Of a stretch of DNA of 14,205 bases, positions 6,859 to 12,823 are shown one piece after another. Position 1 is the first letter of the stretch; every line of letters starts with the position of its first letter. The notes beneath the pieces were generated by a model, which saw only the letters and a list, made by a program, of their open reading frames with translations, searched no databases and was not told where the DNA came from. A program made the position numbers and the translations under genes. The DNA comes from Pseudomonadota bacterium (GTDB lineage Bacteria > Pseudomonadota > Alphaproteobacteria > Sphingomonadales > Sphingomonadaceae): the NCBI GenBank assembly GCA_023423775.1, contig JAFAEZ010000205.1, forward strand, positions 1 through 14,205. The letters are read 5' to 3'.

Positions 6859-7923
6859 CTAGCGCCGCGCCGCCAACTGCGCCGGCTCGGGCTTTGTGTC
6901 GACGGTAACGTCGGCCGACAGACCGGCGATCATCGCGCGTTCGGGCTTGCCCTCGATCGCGATCCGGACCGGCACGCGCTGCGTCACCTTCACCCAATTG
7001 CCGGTCGCATTCTGGGCCGGGAGCACCGAGAATTCGGACCCGGTGCCGGCGCCGATGCTGGCGACGCGGCCATGGACCTTGAGGTCAGGATAGGCGTCGA
7101 GATGCACGTCGACCGGCTGGCCCACCCGCATGCGAGCAAGGTCCGTCTCCTTGTAATTGGCTTCGATCCAGCTTTCGCCGCTGCGCACGAGCGTCACCAC
7201 GGCGAGCCCCGGAACGGCGGCATTGCCGACCTGCAGTCGCTCGGTCTGGCTGACATAGCCGTCCGAGGGTGCGCGGACCTCGGTCCGCTTGAGATCGAGC
7301 AGAGCCTTGTCGCGCGCCGCAAGCGCAGCGGCCACGGCCGGCTGGTTGGAAGCGCCGCCGCTGTTCAGCGCCGACCGCTTCACGACCGCGTCCGCGCGCG
7401 CATTGGCGAGCCGTTCGCGCGCTTCCTGGACCGCGTGCAGCGCCTCGTCATAATGCGCGCGGGTCGTGAAGCCGCGATCGAGCAGCTCGGCCTGCCGGTC
7501 GAACGCCCGCTGGGCGATGGTGATGTTGTCGGTGGCGCCCTGGATGTCGGCTCCGGTCGCGAAGGTCTCCGCTTCGAGCCGATTCACCTGGACCTTGGCC
7601 GCGGCGATCTGCGCTTCCGCCTGGGCGAGCGCGATGCGGTACGGTCGGGGGTCGATTCGGAACAGGAGGTCGCCCTTCTTGACGACCTGGTTTTCGTGCA
7701 CGGCAACCTCAACGATCGGGCCGGCCACCTCAGCGCTGACCGTGACCTTGTCCTGCTGGACATACGCGTTGTCGGTCGAGACATAGCGTCCCGAGGTCAG
7801 CCAGAAATAGCCGCCGACGGCTGCCAGGATGAGCGGCACGGCCAGCATGACCAGCATGCGCAAGCCCCGCTTGCGCGGCCGGACCTGCACTTCCGCCGCA
7901 GCTTCGATCGTCCCTTCCTTCAT
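6859..7923 (-). CDS. emrA: Membrane fusion protein of drug efflux pump (EmrA/HlyD family)
   Basis: The product is 354 residues: a short cytoplasmic N-terminus, one membrane helix at about 22-42, the family motif STDNAYVQ (49-56), a split lipoyl half-domain (GPIVEVAVHENQVVKKGDLL, about 68-87), a predicted coiled-coil hairpin about 95-220, the second lipoyl half with RAPSDGYV, and a beta-barrel ending. It bridges EmrB to an outer-membrane channel across the periplasm. Start: ATG 7923 overlaps the marR stop as ATGA, which indicates translational coupling. An in-frame extension to 8109 is only marR read in another frame. The stop is TAG, 10 bases before emrB. Confidence 0.94.
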   Translation of the reverse strand: MKEGTIEAAAEVQVRPRKRGLRMLVMLAVPLILAAVGGYFWLTSGRYVSTDNAYVQQDKVTVSAEVAGPIVEVAVHENQVVKKGDLLFRIDPRPYRIALAQAEAQIAAAKVQVNRLEAETFATGADIQGATDNITIAQRAFDRQAELLDRGFTTRAHYDEALHAVQEARERLANARADAVVKRSALNSGGASNQPAVAAALAARDKALLDLKRTEVRAPSDGYVSQTERLQVGNAAVPGLAVVTLVRSGESWIEANYKETDLARMRVGQPVDVHLDAYPDLKVHGRVASIGAGTGSEFSVLPAQNATGNWVKVTQRVPVRIAIEGKPERAMIAGLSADVTVDTKPEPAQLAARR

Positions 7924-8363
7924 GATGCCTTCCGCGCGGCCTCGCCGCCGCTCTTGCTGAGATTGTTGCGAATGCCGGCGAGAACACGTTCGGTCGTCCG
8001 CCGGTCCTCGTCGGAAATGTCTTCGAGGGCGTCGGCGAGAAACGCCGAGCCGATCGTCCAGAGCTTGTCGATCAGCGGCCGCGCTTTGGGAGTCAGCCAC
8101 ACATTCCATGCGCGGCGGTCCGATTCATCGGGACGCCGCTCGACCAGTTCGGCCTCGGCCAGCCGGTCGATCATCCGCGAGAGCGTGATCGGCTCAAGGT
8201 CGAGCGCGTCTGCCAGTTCGATCTGGCGGACGCCGTCGCGCCTGGCGAGCCGCGCCAGCACGCGCCATTGCGGACGGGTGACGCCGAGCGCCGCAGCACG
8301 TCGATCGAACTCGCGCCGCATGGCGTGCGCCGTCTCGGCCAAATCGAATGCGAACGTATCCAT
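7920..8363 (-). CDS. MarR-family transcriptional regulator of the emrAB operon
   Basis: The product is 147 residues, typical of MarR. It has helical dimerisation segments at both ends, a winged helix-turn-helix at about 35-92 (RPQWRVLARL, IELADALDLEPITLSRMIDRLAEAELVERR) and a wing containing DESDRRAWNVWLT. Members are usually repressors released by small phenolic or hydrophobic ligands. It is the first gene of marR-emrA-emrB, joined to emrA by an ATGA overlap. Start: ATG 8363 is chosen because the predicted transcription start falls at this codon. The ATG at 8384 lies inside the promoter palindrome and a TTG at 8399 lies in the -35 box, so neither would be transcribed. There is no Shine-Dalgarno, consistent with leaderless translation. 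Confidence 0.92.
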   Translation of the reverse strand: MDTFAFDLAETAHAMRREFDRRAAALGVTRPQWRVLARLARRDGVRQIELADALDLEPITLSRMIDRLAEAELVERRPDESDRRAWNVWLTPKARPLIDKLWTIGSAFLADALEDISDEDRRTTERVLAGIRNNLSKSGGEAARKAS

Positions 8364-8370
8364 AGGCCCA

Positions 8371-8399
8371 GTTATAATAGGCATGCTTATTAGTTTCAA
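8371..8399 (-). promoter_or_regulatory. Promoter of marR-emrA-emrB, predicted leaderless
   Basis: On the minus strand TTGAAA (8394-8399) and TATAAC (8371-8376) are separated by exactly 17 bases, the best sigma-70 match in the window. Only 7 bases lie between the -10 box and the ATG at 8363, so transcription should begin at or next to the start codon. Confidence 0.75.
8375..8392. promoter_or_regulatory. MarR operator: 18-bp palindrome
   Basis: TAATAGGCATGCTTATTA equals its own reverse complement at 16 of 18 positions, with a GCATGC core and TAATA/TTATTA arms. It fills the spacer between the -35 and -10 boxes and covers part of the -10, so a bound dimer would block polymerase. Size and symmetry fit MarR operators. 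Autorepression is inferred. Confidence 0.7.
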
Positions 8400-8415
8400 T
8401 AAGGGACCGGGAATT

Positions 8416-9201
8416 TCAGACCATCGCCTGGAGGTCCCTGATCAATGCGCGAATGCGCCTGGCGTTGGCACCGACATCGCTCTGGCCGACCCGGCTGACC
8501 GAGCGGAAATCGACGACCGAGCCGCCTCCCGGATCGTCGCGGACGCGAGCGACCACATTGTCCTTGAAGCGGAAGAACAGGCTCGTATCGACGGCTTCGA
8601 CGATCCCGCTACGCGGATCGACCGTAGCGATATCGAGCCCCCGGGCGCGCATCACGGTCTCGATCCGGCCGACGGTTTCGGCTTTGCTCCACGGAAGATG
8701 CACACTCTTGAGGTCGCCATAGGCATCGGCGTGAATTGCGCGCCATCGCTCGCGCGGCGTCAACCGGGCGAGCGCCGGCCGGCCGAGATCGGGGATGTTG
8801 TCGAGATTGTCGTCGCGCACCCGCAGCCGGTAGAAGCTCGGCGGGTCGGCGAGGTTGGTGGTGATGTCGTGAATCGGCGCAACGTTGCGCGCCGTGGTCA
8901 CCATGCTGCCGAGATAGAAGATGTAGGCCAGCGCGACGATCAAGGCGACGAGGTTCAGCCACACCAGGGCATGCATGCCCTTGCGTCCGGCCAGCGCCAG
9001 GGCGATCAGCGCGAAGACGGCGCCGGCGATCGCCGCGAAGAACATATATTCGAGCAACGCGAAGCCGGTGCGGAAATGCCACATCCCCTGCCCGCTGCCG
9101 ATCGCCGCGACCAAGGCCACGATCACCGCCCCGAAACTGAGGATGGCGGCGGTCCAGGACAGCCGCTGGGTGAGATGTCGTCTCCGAAGCGCGTCCGCCA
9201 T
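8416..9201 (-). CDS. DUF1499 domain membrane protein
   Basis: The product is 261 residues. Three membrane helices at about 14-36, 46-70 and 76-98 are followed by a soluble DUF1499 domain at about 108-260. Recognisable family segments are PIHDITTNLADPPSF, DTSLFFRFKDNVVARVR and DFRSVSRVGQSDVGANARRI. No reaction is established for this domain. Start: ATG 9201 has GGGAG about 8 bases upstream. The frame stays open back through the antisense of the tRNA gene to 9363, but that part is not protein-like. Its stop lies 17 bases before the marR -35 box, so it is probably a separate transcript. Which side the soluble domain faces is not evident. Confidence 0.88.
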   Translation of the reverse strand: MADALRRRHLTQRLSWTAAILSFGAVIVALVAAIGSGQGMWHFRTGFALLEYMFFAAIAGAVFALIALALAGRKGMHALVWLNLVALIVALAYIFYLGSMVTTARNVAPIHDITTNLADPPSFYRLRVRDDNLDNIPDLGRPALARLTPRERWRAIHADAYGDLKSVHLPWSKAETVGRIETVMRARGLDIATVDPRSGIVEAVDTSLFFRFKDNVVARVRDDPGGGSVVDFRSVSRVGQSDVGANARRIRALIRDLQAMV

Positions 9202-9249
9202 CGTTCGACTCCCTGCCGGTCCGGGCAAGTGTGATCCCAACCAGGGCTC

Positions 9250-9278
9250 TCGACAAGCCCCGCGCCGCTTTCTAGATA
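9250..9278 (+). promoter_or_regulatory. Candidate promoter of tRNA-Gly
   Basis: TCGACA (9250-9255; 5 of 6 bases of TTGACA) and TAGATA (9273-9278) are spaced by 17 bases. Transcription would start near 9285, 4 bases before the mature tRNA 5' end. Confidence 0.45.
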
Positions 9279-9288
9279 GCGGCCAGGC

Positions 9289-9362
9289 GCGGGTATGATG
9301 TAATGGTAGCCTGTCAGCTTCCCAAGCTGAACGCGCGGGTTCGATTCCCGCTACCCGCTCCA
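9289..9362 (+). tRNA. tRNA-Gly (anticodon CCC)
   Basis: The gene is 74 bases including an encoded CCA. The acceptor stem GCGGGTA/TACCCGC is a perfect 7 bp with T as discriminator. The anticodon stem TCAGC/GCTGA encloses loop TTCCCAA, giving CCC, which reads GGG. The T arm is GCGGG-TTCGATT-CCCGC. The D loop has AATGGTA. The D stem has one apparent mismatch (T11-C24). The antisense strand gives an open frame often misannotated as protein. Confidence 0.96.
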
Positions 9363-9394
9363 ATATAACCCGAAAATCAGCAATCGGCGCTCCC

Positions 9395-9425
9395 GGAACC
9401 TCCTCGCTCCGCCGGCATCAAATCC
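9395..9425 (+). promoter_or_regulatory. Candidate ECF-sigma promoter, copy 1 (DUF4142-cupredoxin)
   Basis: GGAACC (9395-9400) is a typical ECF -35. After 12 bases comes CGGCATCAAAT (9413-9423). The same element with the same spacing precedes folE. It lies 60 bases (GGAACC to ATG) before the DUF4142 start. Use by the sigma factor at 11017 is inferred. Confidence 0.55.
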
Positions 9426-9454
9426 ACGCGGTCCCGCCGGACCGGGAGGAGACA

Positions 9455-9985
9455 ATGATGACCATAAGAGCCGTTTTGCTGGGCGCCGCCGCCGTCATTT
9501 TGACCACAAGCCCCGCTTGTTCGGAGGATGGGGGGCCGAATGACGCGCAAATCGCCCATATCGCCCACAAAGCCGGCGAGATCGACGTCGCCGCCGGCAG
9601 ACAGGCGCTGGCGAGGGCGCAGGACCCCGCCGTGCGCGCGTTCGCCGAGACAATGGTCCGCGACCATGTCGCGGTGAACGAGCAGGCGCTGGCGCTGGTC
9701 AAGAAGCTCGGCGTGACGCCCGAAGCCAATCCGGTGAGCGAGGGCCTGGCGAAGGAGGCCGCCGCGCAGGCGACGAGGCTCGCCGCGCTCAAGGGCGCAG
9801 CCTATGACCGGGCCTATGTCGCCAACGAAGTCGCCTTCCATCGCACCGTCAACGAGGCGCTGCGCACGACGCTCATCCCGTCGGCGGACAATGCCGAGCT
9901 GAAGGCCCTGCTGGAAACCGGGCTGACCCTGTTCCAGGCCCATCAGGCCCACGCCGAGCAGCTCGCCGCACGGGTCGATAAATGA
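9455..9985 (+). CDS. Exported DUF4142 protein (ferritin-like four-helix bundle)
   Basis: The product is 176 residues. The N-terminus is a signal peptide: Arg at 5, hydrophobic core about 6-18, likely cut near SPA-C22. Cys22 is in a poor lipobox, so a secreted rather than lipidated form is favoured. The mature part is helical with family segments AGEIDVAAGRQALARAQDPAVRAFAETMVRDH (split across about 40-70), FHRTVNEAL and FQAHQAHAEQLA. It is a periplasmic member of the DUF4142 family, whose biochemical role is unknown. Start: GGGAGGAG lies 3-4 bases before ATG 9455 and 6-7 before ATG 9458, so MTI at 9458 is equally possible. The stop overlaps the cupredoxin start as ATGA, indicating coupled translation. 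Confidence 0.88.
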   Translation: MMTIRAVLLGAAAVILTTSPACSEDGGPNDAQIAHIAHKAGEIDVAAGRQALARAQDPAVRAFAETMVRDHVAVNEQALALVKKLGVTPEANPVSEGLAKEAAAQATRLAALKGAAYDRAYVANEVAFHRTVNEALRTTLIPSADNAELKALLETGLTLFQAHQAHAEQLAARVDK

Positions 9986-10320
9986 CCGTCCGCAAGCGCG
10001 GCAGCCTCCTGCTGCTCGCCGCGGCCGGGCTGACGCTCGGCTGCACAGGCTCCGACGCGGCGCCCGCCGCGCGGACCCACGTCATCATGCTCGACAAGAT
10101 GCAGTTCGGGCCGGTCCCCCGCGGCCTGCGCCTCGGCGACACGATCGAGTGGGTGAATGCCGACATGTTCCGGCACAACGCCACGGCGCGCGACGGAAGC
10201 TTCGCCGTCGACCTGCCGCCGCGCAGCAAACGCAGGATGGTGCTCCGCAAGGCAGGGACGTTCGCTTTCTACTGCACCTTCCATCCCGCCATGCAGGGAT
10301 CGCTCGCCGTGGCGAAATAG
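9982..10320 (+). CDS. Periplasmic type-1 copper cupredoxin (plastocyanin/amicyanin-like), possible lipoprotein
   Basis: The product is 112 residues: an N-terminal signal (RKR then a hydrophobic run), ending LTLGC21, a plausible though imperfect lipobox. The mature domain is about 85 residues, the size of a minimal cupredoxin. All four type-1 copper ligands can be placed: His65 in MFRHNA, Cys98, His101 and Met104 in FYCTFHPAMQG. Such proteins carry electrons or handle copper in the periplasm. The partner is not visible. ATG 9982 overlaps the DUF4142 stop, so the two are one operon. The stop is TAG. A second copy of the candidate ECF promoter starts 13 bases after it. Confidence 0.9.
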   Translation: MTVRKRGSLLLLAAAGLTLGCTGSDAAPAARTHVIMLDKMQFGPVPRGLRLGDTIEWVNADMFRHNATARDGSFAVDLPPRSKRRMVLRKAGTFAFYCTFHPAMQGSLAVAK

Positions 10321-10333
10321 GCCGGCGAGCACG

Positions 10334-10364
10334 GGAACCCGCCGCACCGCGCGGCATCCAATGG
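10334..10364 (+). promoter_or_regulatory. Candidate ECF-sigma promoter, copy 2 (folE-sigma)
   Basis: GGAACC (10334-10339), 12 bases, then CGGCATCCAAT (10352-10362). This agrees with copy 1 at 16 of the 17 motif positions with identical spacing, although the 12-base spacers differ. It lies 55 bases before the folE start, within a 68-base gap that breaks the otherwise overlapping operon. Confidence 0.55.
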
Positions 10365-10388
10365 GCCGAAGCGAGAAGGAGTGATCGA

Positions 10389-11012
10389 GTGGAGCTTGTA
10401 CAACGTACCTTCGCCGAGGATGACGATGTCGCGCTGGTCGACGACATCGCGCAGCGCCTGGCGGCCGAGCAGGCGGTCCGGGCCTTGATCGCGGCGGCCG
10501 GAGACGATCCCTCCCGCGAAGGCCTGATCGACACGCCCGCGCGTGTCGCCAAGGCCTATGGCGAATGGTTTGCAGGCTACCGGGTCGATCCGGCCAAGCT
10601 GCTGCAGCGCACCTTCGACGCGGCCGACTATCGCGAGCTCATCCTGCTCCGCTCGATCCCGGTGCGATCGACCTGCGAGCATCACATGGCGCCGATCACC
10701 GGGATCGCCCATGTCGGTTATCTAGCCGCCGGGCGGGTGGTCGGGATCTCAAAGCTGGCGCGGGTCGTGGACGCCTATGCGCGGCGGCTGCAGCTGCAGG
10801 AACGGCTGACCACCCAGATCGCAGCCACGATCGACGAGGTGCTGAAGCCGCGCGGCGTCGGCGTCATCGTCGAGGCCGTTCATGGCTGCATGGCGAGCCG
10901 CGGCGTCAACCAGAATGGCCTGTCGATGGTCACCCAATGCTGGCTGGGCGCGTTCGAGAGCGACGCCGAGCTGCGCCGCGATTTCGTACAATCCGTCCAG
11001 CGTGGCATATAG
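10389..11012 (+). CDS. folE: GTP cyclohydrolase I (type IA)
   Basis: The product is 207 residues. The enzyme converts GTP to 7,8-dihydroneopterin triphosphate, the entry to folate and other pterins. The zinc ligands are in place: Cys96 and His99 in STCEHHM and Cys167 in EAVHGCM, with the same 71-residue separation as E. coli Cys110/Cys181. The spacing also matches for Arg171 of SRGV. Core segments GISKLARVVDAYARRLQLQERLT and the N-terminal DTPARVAKAY are typical. The loop HGCMASRGVNQNGLSMVT departs from the common HLCMTMRGV form, so this is a divergent member. Start: GTG 10389 with AAGGAG 7 bases upstream; the frame upstream of this is cupredoxin out of frame. It lies between a cupredoxin and a sigma factor, not in a folate operon, so it may be a second, regulated copy. 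Confidence 0.93.
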   Translation: MELVQRTFAEDDDVALVDDIAQRLAAEQAVRALIAAAGDDPSREGLIDTPARVAKAYGEWFAGYRVDPAKLLQRTFDAADYRELILLRSIPVRSTCEHHMAPITGIAHVGYLAAGRVVGISKLARVVDAYARRLQLQERLTTQIAATIDEVLKPRGVGVIVEAVHGCMASRGVNQNGLSMVTQCWLGAFESDAELRRDFVQSVQRGI

Positions 11013-11016
11013 GGCC

Positions 11017-11754
11017 ATGGCGACAGCAATCGACGCCTCCGGGGCCGGCGACCTTCAGGCCACCGGGACCGACTATGCGGACGATCTCGCGCTGGTACGG
11101 GGCTTTGCCGCACGGCAGCCGGAGGCGGTGCGCCTGATCACGGCCCGCAACAACCAGCGCCTGTTCCGCGCGGCCTGGGCGATCCTGCGCAACCGCGCCG
11201 AGGCCGAGGACGCCGTCCAGAGCGCCTATCTCAAGGCGTTCGCCGCCGCCGACGCGTTCGAGGCGCGATCCTCGCTGACGACCTGGCTGACGCGGATCGC
11301 GATCAACGAGGCGCTCGGCCGCCGCCGGGCCGCGCAGCGGCGCATGGCCGGCCTCGACGGAAGCTCCGTGACGGTGCTCGAAGACTATCGGGACAAGATG
11401 ATGCGCGGATCCACGACCCATTTGCTGCCCGACGGCGCCCTCGCCCGCCAGCAGATCCGGCAGATGCTGGAGGAAGCGATCGCCCGGCTGCCCGACGCTT
11501 TCCGCACGGTCTTCATATTGCGCGAGATCGAAGGGATGAGCGTCGAGGAGGTTGCCGAGACGCTCGCGATCCCGCCCGCAACGGTGAAGACCCGCACGCT
11601 GCGCGCCCGCCAGCGTCTGCGCGAGGCGCTGGCCCCCGACATACAGACCGCGCTGCAAGGCACCTTCCCGTTCGCCGGCGTCGATTGCGTCGCGATGACC
11701 GAGTGGCTGGAGCGGCAGATTTGCGGGGAAGCGCCGGACGGCCTTACATGCTGA
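11017..11754 (+). CDS. ECF-type RNA polymerase sigma factor with cysteine-bearing C-terminal tail
   Basis: The product is 245 residues. Sigma-2 spans about 35-105 (RAEAEDAVQSAYLKAF, SSLTTWLTRIAINEAL), followed by a linker of about 40 residues and sigma-4 at about 148-205 (EEAIARLPDAFRTVFILREI, GMSVEEVAETLAIPPATVKTR). There is no sigma-3, as expected for ECF factors. A tail of about 40 residues follows sigma-4. It holds all three cysteines of the protein (224, 236, 245). No anti-sigma gene is adjacent. ATG 11017 lies 4 bases after the folE stop with only a weak TAGGG upstream, so translation is probably coupled to folE. The 3' end overlaps the convergent AttH gene by 11 bases. A frame open from 10882 is folE read in another frame. 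Confidence 0.9.
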   Translation: MATAIDASGAGDLQATGTDYADDLALVRGFAARQPEAVRLITARNNQRLFRAAWAILRNRAEAEDAVQSAYLKAFAAADAFEARSSLTTWLTRIAINEALGRRRAAQRRMAGLDGSSVTVLEDYRDKMMRGSTTHLLPDGALARQQIRQMLEEAIARLPDAFRTVFILREIEGMSVEEVAETLAIPPATVKTRTLRARQRLREALAPDIQTALQGTFPFAGVDCVAMTEWLERQICGEAPDGLTC

Positions 11755-12823
11755 GCGGCGCGAGATAGCCGGTCAGCTCGAGATAACCCCGGCCGCCGGC
11801 GGTGGTCACCGCGCCCTCCCAATAAACCGGCATTCCGGCGCTCCGGCCGTCCAGTTCCTGCGCGTCGAACAGCGGCTTGAGGCGGTAAGTGCGCTCACCC
11901 TCGGGCAGGCGAACGAGAAGATCCGTCTCCACCGGATAGGCCGCGCCGGTGGCCGGCGAGCGCCAGCGGCGGCGCGGCGCGAAGCGAACCTCATCCGGGC
12001 CCAGCACAGTCACGCGGCCGTCCGGCCGGCGGAACGTGCCGCCGGCATAAAGCGCCTCGCCCTTCCCATCGCGGACGCGGAACGCCATCAGCGCCCCGCC
12101 GCCATCCAGGTTGAGGCCGGCCCAGTCCCAGCCGGCGGCGCCCGGCGCGAGCAGGGTCGACGACCATTCGCGGTCGAGCCAGCCTGTGCCGCTCACGGCG
12201 ACCCGCTTGCCGCCCCGCCTCACCATGCCCGTCACCTGAAGATGCGGCAGCGAATAATAATAGCTGGCCTGCTCGGGTCGCGGCCCCTTCTGGCTATAGC
12301 CGCCGCGGCCGTTCGCCATCACGGGCTGGGTCGGGGCGAAGGCGAGGTCGAGCGCGAAATCGCGCGAGACCGTCACCGCTTGGAACCGCCCGTTTGCTTC
12401 ACGGCGCAGGCGCCAATCGAGCAGCGCCACGTCGGCGTCATCGCTACGCGCCTCGGCGATCCCAAAGCCGCCGCGCGCGGCGCGCTGGTCGTGGAGCAGC
12501 TTTCCGGTCGCCGGGTCCGACAAAGCGGCGTGCGCGAACAGGATCTGACGCGGCGCGAAGGCGCTGGGATTGGCGGAATCGACGGCCGGGCGCGAACGGA
12601 AGAAGGTGATCTGGAAGCCGAGCGGCTCGCCCGCTTCGGTCTGCAGCCAGCCGGTGAAATACCACCATTCGGTGCGAAAATCGGGGTGGGCGCCGTGATC
12701 GCGCGGGAAGCGCAAGGCGAGCCCGGGCTTCACTGCCGGATAGACGATGTCCGCCTCGCCCGCCGGCGCCGCGGCGGCGGCGGCGCCGAGCAACAGCAGA
12801 GCGAGGATCGCGCGCCGGCCCAT
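11744..12823 (-). CDS. AttH/CrtC-like lipocalin-fold protein (exported)
   Basis: The product is 359 residues. A signal peptide (MGRRAILALLLLGAAAAAAPA) suggests export to the periplasm. The mature protein has the signature RTEWWYFTGWL near residues 50-60, GFQITFFRSR, a central YYYSLPHLQVTG and GTGWLDREWSS, all typical of the AttH family, which shares its fold with CrtC carotenoid 1,2-hydratase. A carotenoid reaction should not be assumed: the partner here is an ABC permease, the frequent neighbour of AttH proteins. Start: ATG 12823 shares one base with the permease stop (TGATG). The longer frame reaching 14008 is the permease gene read out of frame. The role is probably to work with the transporter in moving or modifying an envelope lipid or hydrophobic compound; this is inference. 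Confidence 0.88.
   Translation of the reverse strand: MGRRAILALLLLGAAAAAAPAGEADIVYPAVKPGLALRFPRDHGAHPDFRTEWWYFTGWLQTEAGEPLGFQITFFRSRPAVDSANPSAFAPRQILFAHAALSDPATGKLLHDQRAARGGFGIAEARSDDADVALLDWRLRREANGRFQAVTVSRDFALDLAFAPTQPVMANGRGGYSQKGPRPEQASYYYSLPHLQVTGMVRRGGKRVAVSGTGWLDREWSSTLLAPGAAGWDWAGLNLDGGGALMAFRVRDGKGEALYAGGTFRRPDGRVTVLGPDEVRFAPRRRWRSPATGAAYPVETDLLVRLPEGERTYRLKPLFDAQELDGRSAGMPVYWEGAVTTAGGRGYLELTGYLAPLSM

Noticed and set aside
6694..9234. 846-codon open frame on the plus strand
   Set aside because: It lies opposite emrB, emrA, marR and DUF1499. Its length comes from GC-rich codon bias on the other strand, and the protein resembles no family and has no domain signature.
9289..9362. tRNA-Gly as the attachment site of a genomic island covering the sigma block
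   Set aside because: No integrase, no visible repeat of the tRNA 3' end downstream, and no obvious change in composition.
9202..9363. N-terminal extension of the DUF1499 gene reading MERVAGIEPARSAWEADRL on the minus strand
   Set aside because: This is the antisense of tRNA-Gly read as protein, a well-known annotation artefact; the gene has a good start and ribosome binding site at 9201.
11744..12823. Carotenoid 1,2-hydratase (CrtC) as the specific name
   Set aside because: The fold family fits, but the ABC permease context and lack of carotenoid genes favour the AttH-type assignment.
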